NCBI GenBank assembly: GCA_001931875.2
Contig: MSJH02000823.1
Span: forward strand, 286,174-350,173
Reading direction: 5' to 3'
DNA length: 64,000 nucleotides
Source: Byssochlamys sp. IMV 00236
Taxonomy: Eukaryota; Ascomycota; Eurotiomycetes; Eurotiales; Thermoascaceae
A program made the translations under genes and the position numbers. The first letter of the stretch is position 1; each line of letters begins with the position of its first letter. This document shows positions 1-11,671 of this stretch, piece after piece. Under the pieces are notes generated by a model that saw only the letters and a program-made list of their open reading frames with translations, had not been told where the DNA came from and ran no database searches.

Positions 1-378
1 GATTCGCGCACGCACGTGTCGTCCCAAGAGCGCCTCGCCGTCCAGCAGCTGGCGGATCTTAATCGCATCGTCTGTTGAGAGGAAGGAGCATACTATTCGC
101 CTCATAGATGGCAGCGGAGAGAAGGAGTTGAGGGGCGCGACTTGGGTGATCTGAGAGCGGATGGAATCCAGCGATGAGGGCTGGAAGAGATAGAGATCCC
201 GCAAATCGGTGATCAAGAGGGTGTTCGATGGTGGTGACGGTTGAGAGAGGGCAGGCAGACTGGAGAGATCGATAGATAGCGAGGGCCGTGGCGACGACGA
301 ATGCGACGAACGATGCGCGGAGAAGGACGTGGGCGATCCAGGCAGGGATCGAGGAGGAGATGCAGTCACTTCGGCCAT
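1..378 (-). CDS. Calcipressin-family regulator of calcineurin (5' part, cut by window edge)
   Basis: The open frame starts at an ATG at 378 and runs off the left edge, giving the first 126 residues with no intron. A Ser/Pro-rich head is followed by a segment with NTLLITDL, DLYLFQPSSLDSIR and the motif PSMRRIVCSF, then a residue stretch typical of the RRM-like fold of calcipressins (RCAN/Rcn1 family). These cytosolic proteins bind calcineurin and tune its phosphatase activity in calcium signalling. The PxIxIT-like docking and conserved SP-repeat parts should lie further left, outside the window. Family assignment is by remembered motif similarity. The alternative is another RRM-like protein, but the order of motifs fits calcipressin well. 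Confidence 0.75.
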   Translation of the reverse strand, partial: MAEVTASPPRSLPGSPTSFSAHRSSHSSSPRPSLSIDLSSLPALSQPSPPSNTLLITDLRDLYLFQPSSLDSIRSQITQVAPLNSFSPLPSMRRIVCSFLSTDDAIKIRQLLDGEALLGRHVRARI

Positions 379-2715
379 TATGAAGGTGCTGTATATTGTA
401 TTATCGTGATGCGGTGATAGAGCAGCAACGCGACGGGAGGAATCTGGTCGAAAGAGTTTCCAGATCGGCGAGCGGTGATCGCGGGCAGATAAGCGATCGG
501 GAGCGGGAATGATACGGCCGAGATGTCTTGATGTCTTGATGTCTCGTTGTTTTCCGTTCTTCTGGATGCTTTGCTGGAGTGATGGAAGAGTGAAGAGGGA
601 GTCGAGAGGGACTTAAGTAATTATTCGTTCGAAGCAGCAGGTGGTGAGGGATCATGGGACGTGGCGAGGCCTGGACACACACAAAGTCCACATGGATGCC
701 CTACGCCTCAAGGCGCAGCAGCGTCCGCCTTCCCCTTCTCCGCTTCCTTGCGCTCTATCGACTCCGCCGGACATTTTAGACTGAGATAGAATGTCTGCTT
801 TACTCCTTACTATACTGAAGCATTACTGACCACGGCTCCATAGTTCCTGGCACACATACCAGTGGTTCCTCTGTGGCTGGTGCCCTGATGGCAAGCGCGC
901 GTAGCCGACTGCAAAGCCACAGCTGCGCTGTTTCTACAGGCGATCATTAACTATTGATTGCTCCATTGGATCTGCATCCAAACAATGAACTGCCTTTTGA
1001 TACTCTCTGCAGTGTGCTATCTTTAGGCGCCCTTGTCTTTAGCAAATTCTGGATTGTATACCGTGCTTGGAACATCACTATGGCGGCTGGAACTATCCAC
1101 GCAAGACATTGCGAATATTGTCCAGGGCGACCCTCTCTGTTGTGAAAACTATTGAATAGTACTACAAATGGAGAGCTTTGCCTTCTAGTTCCTGCTAGTA
1201 GAGTCGGGAATCCACTGTGCAACAGCCGATACTGGCGCGCTGCGCCCCTGGCCAAGAGCGACGCTTTTATTCGACTGCGCCACATGAATGAACCCCTTCG
1301 TCTCCTATTCACAACGACACATAGAGACAACACAGGCATCATCATTTCTGTCTTCCGGAAAATGACAAGTTCAGCGCACTGAGGAGGCAAAAATGGTCAG
1401 CAATCTCTAATTAAAGCCCGGTGGTAATGCTCAGCCTGGTCCTTTCTCTAAGGCTGACCGCAATGCATCTAACTAAAGCAACGCCGCGGCATCTCCGGAG
1501 CAAACAGCCATTGTTGACAAGGCTTAGGCGCTTCAAGAGACCCCATTAGTTCTTTTTCATTTTGTCAGTGAAATCCTGATTGCACAGAAAGGTGACATTG
1601 CGCATTCTCCTTGTTATGCCCCTGGTTTTTGCTTGCATATGATAAAACAGTTCTCCATAGCAGCCAAACAAAGACCTCTTCACAGCCAATATCTGCCTTG
1701 GTATGTGCGACACTGGGAGATTTGGGTGTTTCTGAGACAAACTGTTTGCAGTCATTTTAGCTATCATACTGGAAACAGGATAGAGGTTAGCTCTGAGGTT
1801 TAGACAGCAAACATAAATATATGCTCACTACCTCTGTCAAATAAAGGAGTCACGGCTATCACGTATTATTTAAGAGCCCATTCCTCCTCTCCAGCTTTTG
1901 CAACCTTTTGTATTCCGTCGACAATATATTTCTGCTTCATGGATATCTGGCTAATGACCCCATGTACCGGTGTGGTGGCTTAATTTCAGTCAACTCGTGC
2001 GTCTCGATTCCGTTTCTCTGGTCCCTGAAAGGCTAATATCCCACTAACGCAGATAGTTAGTATATGTATTTCATTGAACACTTTCCATGAATACGCAGAG
2101 ATGTCTCCTTCAAAGCCTCCTGTTACTATAAAGAAAGTGGACTCTTCTCGAACTATCCACTCCCATTATATCCTGTCACTTCATGAAATAAAGCGACACC
2201 TGAGGAACAACCGAGTATCTTAAAGTTTCGAAGCAACTAGGGACAAAGGCAATTGGGATGATTCGAAGTTCACGGCAGTCTCCAGCAATGGACAAAGATC
2301 ATTATATTACAACAGATGGACAGAGAGGGTATTGTCGCATACTTTCCATCCTGGGGGGTATAACAAAGACGATGACTAGTTCTTCGAACAGTCATGAACA
2401 ATGGATTTGCATTATTCATTTTTTATATACATGGGGTGATTCCGTCAAAGCGTCACCGAAATCGATGGGATTTGCTACTATGAATGCTTTTGTGACTCGA
2501 GGGGTGAGTAATACCTTCAATATATAAAGCTCTGTTAGGATCGTTCAACCCAAGTTCTCTTTTTCGTTCTCATACATCAATATCATCTACTCGAGCAGCT
2601 CGATCAAGTTCTACAACCAGCGTCTTGGAGAACGTTTTAGTGTTGAAACATCTTTCTGACTTCCTTTACAGCTACCACGACACAGAGGAAGACATACCTC
2701 GCCCAGACTTGCAAC
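379..2715. other. Intergenic region, no gene recognised
   Basis: This 2.3-kb stretch separates the calcipressin start from the next gene on the plus strand. The short open frames on either strand (up to about 147 codons near 947-1390) overlap each other, have no family motifs and no splice structure, and look like chance frames. A TATA-like sequence (TATATAAA) lies at about 2521-2528, roughly 190 nt before the ATG at 2716, and may be part of that gene's promoter. Nothing else was recognised. Confidence 0.5.
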
Positions 2716-3681
2716 ATGGAGGATGACATGGCTGGTTATCCAAATGCTGGTCATCCAAATGCCGGTTATCCAGATGTCGGAGGCCCCGGCGGCCCTGCAC
2801 CTGAAGACACCCAAGGTCAGATGGAACAAAGACCAGGTGCGGGCGACAGACCAGGCATGGACAACAGACCACATGCGGATCCCGAAGGGAAATGTATAGA
2901 GTTGTTGGCTGGCTACACCGCGGATGGTCGTGCCTACCCTGCTGCTGCAGTATCGGTACCGTTCACTGCAGATCCTCAAGAGCGTCAAAGGGTGCTTGAA
3001 GATGCCATGCAATCTCGCGAAGACCAGAGGGGTCTTGGCGGGAGTAACCCCTATGTCGAAGACCACTTCATCCCGGAAAGCTTCAAGCAATGGCTGCGTG
3101 ATGATGGGAAAGTTGTATTCGTAGAGTTCGAGGGCAGGAAGTTCACACGTGCACTCCCCCTTGGGGAAGCTATACTTCGGTTTCTGCGCGAGAAACGGGG
3201 CCGTGGACTCTCTGACGGAGAAATCCGGAGGGAAGCACAAGGCAGAACGCTCTTGAACATGCTCCGGTGGCTGGGAGACCAGGGAGAACCTACATACTTG
3301 GACTACTGGTCCGCGATGACTAGCCGAATAAGAGAACGAGGACGAATAAGACAGGCAGAGAATCGGATGCAGCCGGCCCGTTACCGTCGTGGTCCTCCTC
3401 CTCCTCATCCTCCACACCTGTTCGGTGGAGATATGCCGATGGGTGAGATGGGCCCTGGAATGGGGATGGATCCGAGAATGTTCATGGGTATGGGTTATGG
3501 TGGAGCGATGCCGCCACCACCACCACCTCCTCCTCTAGAGTACTTCCGACACGCACGGGAGCATAGACGTCCAAGGAGACCCTCTTTTCCACACGGACAC
3601 GGATATGGACCGTCAGGTCACGGATTTCATGGGGGCTGGCCTGGACCTTATGGCGGCGGAGGCGCAGGCGGGTACTATTGA
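2716..3681 (+). CDS. Hypothetical protein with Gly/Pro/Met-rich tail
   Basis: Single-exon frame of 321 residues starting at the first in-frame ATG. The N-terminus has three near repeats of GYPNAGHPN type (residues about 7-21), followed by an acidic, Gly-rich linker. The middle (about 100-215) is the only part with ordinary composition and contains a charged helical region ending TSRIRERGRIRQ. The C-terminal third is low complexity: a run of eight prolines, Met/Gly-rich segments and a Gly/His/Tyr-rich tail ending GGYY. I do not recognise a family. The tail composition resembles RNA-binding or phase-separating proteins, but that is only an analogy. A 268-codon frame on the opposite strand is treated as a shadow because it lacks any motif. 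Confidence 0.6.
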   Translation: MEDDMAGYPNAGHPNAGYPDVGGPGGPAPEDTQGQMEQRPGAGDRPGMDNRPHADPEGKCIELLAGYTADGRAYPAAAVSVPFTADPQERQRVLEDAMQSREDQRGLGGSNPYVEDHFIPESFKQWLRDDGKVVFVEFEGRKFTRALPLGEAILRFLREKRGRGLSDGEIRREAQGRTLLNMLRWLGDQGEPTYLDYWSAMTSRIRERGRIRQAENRMQPARYRRGPPPPHPPHLFGGDMPMGEMGPGMGMDPRMFMGMGYGGAMPPPPPPPPLEYFRHAREHRRPRRPSFPHGHGYGPSGHGFHGGWPGPYGGGGAGGYY

Positions 3682-6600
3682 GAGAAGATGGGAAGCAGAT
3701 GGGCCTCTTTCAATGAGTAGTTTAGAGTATGTGTTGGTTTTATATGGCATTATTTGATGGAGTTTAAATGTATTTCCTTCTTCTTGCTTTCTGTATTGAC
3801 TTTTTGATACTTTATTATATCGTAATTGAGTACTATGTCAGAGCAGATATAAACATATTGAAATTTATATGCAACTTATGGCTTCCAAATCAAGAAGAGG
3901 GAAAATGTCAGCGCGTGTACAGGTAATCTGTTGCATCATCCATCTGCAGCAGGTAATTTGATATCCTAATTTAGGATAGAACCTACTAGATTACTAAGAT
4001 TTAGATTCTTTGTATGCTATAAGAGATAAATACAGGATCAACTTCCCCCTAGATCTAGAATCAAGCAACCTAGCTATTTAGCTAGGACGTTCGAATCGTA
4101 TCGTTGCTTCCATGCCCTTTAGGACTTTACAAAAGGTAATACACATATTCATCGCAATACATAAACAAGAAGTCATGGCATCTGTAAATTGTCGAGGCCC
4201 AGATGTCACGGAAGCAAGATTATGATTTAAACCTCTAGCGTACTGGTAGACTGCTTGCTTGACTCTAGGTCTAGGAGGAGCTCTATCAGGCATGCAAAGA
4301 ATACAGGTCATGAAGGTAATCAAAGAATTTTCCGTAAACAGAGGATAGTGACAGATCACGCCAGCATAGACATCTATATACTTGAATATTAGCAAGACTG
4401 TGAATGGATCTCGTGACATGCCACAGACCTTCTACTTAGTAAAAGTGATATGACCACAACTAGTTACGTTATTCCTGATAACGAACTGATAATCAAGTCG
4501 AGTATAGCACACAAAACGCAGAAACTAATCTGACTTCTAAAAGTCCTCGCCAAACTTAAATCCACACAACTTGCAATATAAAAAGGATCATCCAAGCTCA
4601 TTTCCATCTCGAAACTCAAAACAAAATGCATTGCAGATCAAATGTGCCCCGAGCAAAGGAAATCCCCGCACATAATTCTGTAAACTAACTATGGCAAGTC
4701 TCTGATCAGGTAAATCGGCACCTCAACCTCTTACCCCATCCTACTTTGCCACCCCCTCATCTCGTCTTCTTTGGGAAGTCCTTCGGACCGTATGGTGATG
4801 ATAACAGCTACAAGATCGGCTACGTATGGACAGTGGGGATAGTCCCTTTTGTACAGTACCTTTTCGGGAATATCTTTACGAGAACAAGAATCCAGTGGCA
4901 GAAAGACCGATGATCTTGTACCATAGAGACTGATTAATTGTTTCTTTGCGCTCTGGAGCGTTAGTATCTATCTCGGCTGATGCACAGTACTTGCGTGAAA
5001 CCCTATTACATAGATGTGGCGTTGGATGTAATAAGACTCGGCAATTGATTTGGTCTAATCGAGCCAAGGGGCGTGTCAAAATGCTTGTTCTGTGTCGAGA
5101 ACCTAATAGGATGAGATGAGATTGGTCGTTACCAGCATTGCCCTTGTAAGATAGATAGCTACGTATGGTCGAGACCTTTCTGATGGTTTTGTATCCGGGT
5201 GGCCAAGTCTTTTATTCGCCATGCACGTGAAACGCATGCGAGTTTGATAGGTTAGAGCTGTGGCCTGTTCTCAAATCGATGAGGGTAAATCAGAGATGAT
5301 TATGAAGGTAATCTCAAATACACAGTGAGCAGAAATTACCAAAATTTGTCTAGGTGCTTACTACATGTAAAGAGGTAAAGTGTGATTAGGATAGGAATGA
5401 AGAATACGAAATGCAAATTCATCTTATTTCCTTTCCCCCTTCTTCTGCTATCTCAGGATTATCAACCCATCGGATGCCCTTAGTATCATTAAGTTAAGGC
5501 TTGAATGATATCTACCCCACATCCTTCAATAATAGTAGGTACTTGGCCGTTAGCATCTGCCATCGAGTGACTTGATGATCTGCAATTCTGTATTAGCCGC
5601 AGACGGCACATACGAGATCGACAAAGGAGATCCAAGTACTCTAGCCACGATCCATATCATGAAACTTTAATTTTGTATAATACTGAGCAGCATGTAGCGA
5701 GATTCCGCGTACCTCAAATGGATGACTTGGGCAAAGCACGAAAGTCATATTCAATACCCTAACTAGCAGGCATGATTCAGGCAGCGACGCTTTTGGGTCT
5801 TTCTTATGATGGTCTATGCTTCTTCTAATTAAACGTACCCCACATCTACTGAGATGAAGGATGATTTGGAGAACCCGGGACTGTTTGAAGTGAGGCATAA
5901 ATGTTACCACTTCGTAAACATAAGCCAAAAGGGTATATGGTATAGTTTTCTAGGTCGGTCTAATAATATGTTGCTCTTATTGGCCTTTGTGGTGTTCTAA
6001 GAAGATAGTGCGACTTTCCGACCTCGTGGCCATCTTCGGGGATTATGCATGCGTGGCAGATCTTTTGGATTCTATTTTAGCTAGGTGCGGACAGATATCC
6101 TAATTGTGGTGTGATCGGTTCCCACTTTCGAGGGATACCAAGGGATGTATATCTAGCATTTTTAACTGTATTGGTGAAGAGAGAGACAATGCTAATCCTC
6201 AATTGCATCTCTGTTATCCCTAGGAGGACGGAGCAAGGTACCTTAACCAGATAAGCTTCGCATGGACTGAAAGACCCGTTACTCGATTCGTATCGAATAG
6301 AGATGGGAGGACAAGGATTCCCGTACACGGAACACTCCGTAACATGTATGTACATATGATCACCATCTCCACTGTCAATAATAATATAGGCGTCAGTATA
6401 GACACTTGAACAGAATCAGGAGTAGCAAGAAGCTTCCAGCACGTGTGCGGAATATGCAATCTTTTCTCCGCCATCACCGCTTTGGCTGCAGGTCTGAAAC
6501 ATCAAACCCCTTGGAGGAGGTGTAATTGACCACTCACAGTCCTATTATCGTCGGGGACTACGTAGTAGACAGATTACATCCCTGCAAAACGTAGATGTTG

Positions 6601-9600
6601 TCTCGGACCAATCCCGCTCATTGTTGATTTGTATGCGATTCATTTTGTCTCGGCCTACTTTCGGCTTTCTGTTTTGATACCTAGGTAATTTGCTTACCCT
6701 ATTAAGATAGATTGATCAGTAAATGTTACACACAGAATGCAGTGCAGCGTACCCCATGGGATTCCAACCAGATTTCTCAGGTAGGTAGAGCCAGGGACAG
6801 CATACTATGTACCTAGTACTTAGGTATAGAGTCGACGAAGGTTTGGGTCCACCTCATCTCTGTGACGGTACGTGCATGGCGGTCCCCGGCTCTGCCTTCT
6901 GGTCAATGACAATCAGAGAGATATCGAGCGATCAGAAAATCCACGCCTGTCGGGACAAATGACTCCTAGATGTTGATCATCCTACGGCAATCAGATGTCT
7001 TCCAAGGCCTAGCCTCTTGCCCCCAGACATGATCTTCGGTGTTCTCACCTAACTTTAGGCGTGGATACATGTCCTAGTATCGCAGCCCCGATTCCTCCTG
7101 TTGATTGGCCCGGATTGCCGCCAAGCGCTGTCACGAGACAGTTATTCTGCCTAGGCGGTGAAGCCAGAAATCTACTGGTACGGCCGAAAAGAGTGGACCA
7201 GGCCCAGGCCTTCCCGATCGGGTAACTACACTTGGAACAGACTCGCCCAACTCGTTTGGACCAGCGGAAACATGGACAAGGAGCTCTCTCTTGAGGTTGT
7301 CTTTTACGGCCTCTGCGGCTTCACCGGATCGAAAAGGTGTTTCGCACTGGGACCTCGAGACCTCGAAACTTTCACAACACATGTAGCGCAGGTTCACATC
7401 GATTCGCAATACAGGTATATCTATAAGGTCCTTCAGTGCTGTAGCAGAGCCCAATCAGAAAGCGATCTGTCAATCATCGTGCGGGGAAAGAGATAAGGTT
7501 CCTGAAATCACGGTCCGAACCATGGACTGTCGGCAAGAGAGTTGAGTTTAGATATGTGTGTTAAGATCATTCAGTATCAGGCTTGATCGACCGCACGGGG
7601 AAATCCGGAATGATCATTGATAGCAGCAGGGATCGCGATCAGTTCCCATACTGACTGTGCCTGATAGCGTTCAGTGCTACGGCCCGTGTATCGGGTAGTT
7701 ATTTTGGTGATCGAGTCTCAGATCCCATCAGCAAGGATCAGCGGTTGAATGGACGAACAGGAGAGCTTCTTTTCCGCACAACGATCCAATCACCCTTTCT
7801 TGCGCCAGGATAGGTATGCAAAAGGACGAGATGATTGCTATATCACCTTCAGGACGTCATCTTTTTAAGCTCTCGATTTCTCGGCCCCACCACGAAGCTT
7901 GAAGCTTATGAGAAATCCTTGTATGCCAGTTGGAAGCCTGGAATCCTTGTAATGTTGTTGTGTCCATGCTGCATCCTTTTCTCCTATACGGAGTAGTGGA
8001 ACCTAAAACATAGACTTTCATCGGAACCCATCACGCACGAGGTGATCTGCGATGCGCATATTCTCTTATGGGTCTGATTTCAATAATGATTTTCAGTGAT
8101 TGATGCTAGTACGGAATACTCCGCACGGAGTACATCTGCTGTTAGCATAGCCCCGGAGCTACTCTGTGTATACACCGTACAACAAGAGTATCGAAAAGGG
8201 CGGAGTAGATCAATGTATTAGGATATGACTTACTAGGTATGCTCCTGCGGAGTAACAACATCAAGCTAGAGAGAGCGCGGGGGAATCTGATATCGCAGTT
8301 ATCCGTCACGCAACTGCGATATTTGACCGTCAATCCCAATGAAATGAAATGAAATCACCTTTGTAGCACAACCCCGCCTTGATCCCCCCAGTTCCACCAC
8401 GGGAGCTTGTGTTGGACCGTGCCCGGACAAGGTAGGTGAGCTACTACCAGGAGGAAATCGAAGATGAATAGACGAATGACCATGCACGATTCGTGATCTC
8501 AATCCCTGCTGGAGAAGACGCTGCAGGCCATAGCTGCTTCCATGTTATTTTCAGCCTGGTTGAGAAGACTTGATATCAACCCTGTTAGTCCCGTGACTGC
8601 AGAATACACCAATCTAACGTGCGTTGATCAACTCGACGAGACCAGGCGATCAAACTGCAGCCCTTCTTGGCTGTTGTACTACTCCGTAGCTCTCAGCGAC
8701 ATTAGGGCTCGAAGGTTCTTGTTCCGAGTCCACATTCAGATTTCGCGGACGAGGGGAGATGATCGACAATGACCCTGCTTCCTTTCACGCCTCAAGCAAT
8801 CTACTCTATATCTGCCTTTGTCTGTCGTTCTAGAGCAGGAAATATGTCCGTCCGGAGGATCTGCAGGACACATGGATTGGTAAAAAAGCTGCTGTTTCGG
8901 TTTCACCATGTCCGCAAAGAAAAAGCGGGTAACAGAGAAAAGGAGGTGGATGTACTTGTATTTTGTAAGTTGTAAGGTACTGACACTAAGCTCACATCTG
9001 CTGGTTATCACTTCCATTTGTTATTCGTTCCCTGCGTTGTTCATGCTGGTCCGTGTATCGAGAACGTGGAAATTCTTGTATCGTAGAGACGCGATGGACA
9101 GCGTCTAGTTGCTATTCACGGTCTGATGCGAAACTCGCAACAGCATGTCTATCATTGCGTTCAATTCCTGGTTAGTACACATAATCAATTACAAAAGCAT
9201 TCTCTGTACTATGTATTCACATACAGTACGGAAATTCTGGGGCGATAGCCGATGAGGAATAGAGTCGAAAAGTATCCAAGCCACTCTTCTCTATTGGGCA
9301 ATTGTGACCGGAAAACTTATACCTGCTAGAAATTATCATTTGGTGACGTTATACGATTCTCCAGACTCCTGCATTATGATTGAATCGTTATGCGAGAAGC
9401 GAGTTTAGATTGAAGGCATCGGGTCGTCCTGGGTCTCTCAAATTTGTAGTGGAATGGGACATAAAGAAAACAAAAGGAGGTTTCGAAGCGTGGACGACGT
9501 TTGTAACCACCGTCGTAGACCTCAAACCGTCCTTAAGACGGCAATTATGATATTTCCACTCGAGCTGCGTCGTTTTGTTTTGCTGATCTTCCCGGTTCAA

Positions 9601-11671
9601 CTTGAGCCTCTTCGACGATCGCCCACTCAGGCTAAGGTTGCCAGGCTAACTTCAACGGCCAAGAGAGTCTTAACTGATTTCGAATGCCCAGAAATCCAAA
9701 AGGAGTCGTCTGCGACGTTTTTGACTCCGTTCGAGAGGCAGCGTTTTTCCATAGTAGGGTTGGTCTGTTATTACTGCATCTGAGCGGGGCGTCCTCGTGG
9801 CAGTGGCTGTTACAAGTTCCAAGTAGCCTCGTGAAACGACTTGTCGGCTGAGCCGGAAATCAAAAATGGTTTTTTGCACGTATGTCTCACACATCTCTTG
9901 ATGTCACGTCAAAATTCGAGTCAGTATTTCGTGTTTGCCGCTTATCGTAATCATTATCACATCAATCCTTTGGAAACTTGTATGCCATATCCGTCACAAC
10001 TAAAGAGAAGGGACCAGATCCTTGGGCGACGCTAGGTTCGCCTTTGCCGGATAACGATGAGAGTTGGACCTTAGAATGACAAGGTCCTGGGATTTCTGCG
10101 ACATCTGCTGCAGTAGTTGCTAGACCAGTCCCCTGAGTTTTGTGTCGCCAAGCCGCCAGGGCTTAGAGAAAAAGTGCAGCCCGTGCTGATGTCCGTTGAG
10201 ACTTGAGACCCTTAGGAAAGGACGGGTCTTTTAGTAGCTTCCCTAGCCCCAACTGGCAACGTCGGCGTCCTCCCGAGGTCAGTGGGCATCTTATCAGCCC
10301 CTAATATAGTTTCGAAGCTTTTCTTTTGCGGGGATTGAACGGCCTGCAAGACCACAATTGCCTCGATGCTGATGAGACATAGCGGACGCTCCGAAGTTAG
10401 AACCTCTTAACTGCTCGGTGCGATCTTAGAAAAAAGGTTAATAATGATGCACGCTGCATGTAGAGAACTGTTCTTTGATATGGAGCTATCGATGAGAACG
10501 GGTCTTGGAGAGATGCTATACCAGACTGGTCTGTGAGCACTGAGCGGACAGGGAGTCTGTCGATCGTGAACCAGATCCACGTCTCGCAATCGAACCGGTG
10601 GTCCCGGAGACCTCCCCGATGACTCTGTCCCAGAGGCATCTCTTCTATCGATCTGAATCCATGCGGGAGCTTGATACTTCATTACCGTATATAACATATG
10701 TTGGGTCCGCCGTCTGAAGGGATTGAGGTAGAAGCCATTCTAGGTCTTCAATATCAGCGTTCAATAGTCTACAACAGAAGTCATGATTGCTAGATTATTG
10801 AGCTCCGGCCGATGGATTCTCTGCTCTTCCTCGTCGTTTCCGCGTGGGCTGGGGTTGGAGATCGTCTATAGCTCGTACTGTCAGACCCGCTGCTGTACCC
10901 GAAGTCGAAGCCTTCACACAGGGTAATTAATCATAGCTCGGTTACAGGGACCGTCGGGAATTTTGCCATGTAAGGTCTGGATCCTAAGTCCTGTTCTCGA
11001 AATGGAGATTGAAAGCCGGCCATAACGGAATCTGTGGAGAACGATATCCAGCGATCCTATTGCCCTATAGCTAGGTTTTTCCACAACATGGATTCGTTTC
11101 CCAGTCTTGCCTTTCCGTTTCTCACGAGACGGTCTTGGTTTGGCCACTGGCGGGGCCTTTCGGGGTTTATGGCTTTGAAACTCTATGAGTGGTAGAAACC
11201 TCAGATTCAAGTCTTCAAAGATAGGCTGATGATCTGGCTGTGTACATTATTGGACGTCTGATGTAAACCACCAACCATGGGTTCGTGGCGAGCGGGAAGC
11301 CCATCGCTCGTAGGCGGATCAGGGCAGGATGCTCTTACGGAATCAACGGTATAGACTCCGGTCGTACAGCAGCTAGTCCCAAAGAGTAGCATGGGTGTCG
11401 TTTCAAGCTGCAAGTGCAGCGTCTAAGCCGTCACTAGTATCTGGTGCCTCAATGTGACAGAAAATCAGGGCCCTTCAACGTTTAGCTGGTAGACATGAGG
11501 CTTGATACAGTCTATAATAAGCCCTATTATAGCCCGCTCGCGTATCCCCATAATTATATCCTAAGATATAATATTGACGGCTGTGCGGTCCTCGTGGCCT
11601 CCTAAATAACTGATACAACTTGCTATCTTTTTCTTCGCCACCCAATCTGCAGCTCTGCAAAAGTCTGCGCG
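3682..11671. other. 8-kb gene-poor stretch
   Basis: No convincing coding gene was found in nearly 8 kb. Open frames here are all below about 115 codons, overlap in several frames and show no motifs. Several copies of a short motif TACGGAGTA or its complement occur, including an exact inverted pair at 8117-8132. Many short TAG-rich words give the segment a degenerate look, but no terminal repeats, reverse transcriptase or transposase motifs were recognised. It may hold non-coding RNA or a fully eroded element; neither can be shown by reading alone. Confidence 0.45.
8117..8132. repeat. Inverted pair of the TACTCCG / CGGAGTA motif
   Basis: The sequence is TACTCCG, a CA spacer, then CGGAGTA: a perfect 7-bp inverted repeat. 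The same half-motif recurs in intergenic DNA at about 7986, 8202, 8248, 8682, 18557, 18654, 22419, 22731, 23084, 23155 and 40409. It could be a transcription-factor site or a dispersed short repeat. No function is assigned. Confidence 0.5.

Noticed and set aside
2611..3417. 268-codon minus-strand frame opposite the Gly/Pro-rich orphan
   Set aside because: No motif. The plus-strand frame has an ATG, an upstream TATA-like site and biased composition that explain the opposite opening.
10311..10350. Possible tRNA 3' half on the minus strand (GTTCAATCCCCGC)
   Set aside because: The T stem does not pair, and no acceptor or anticodon arm can be built around it.
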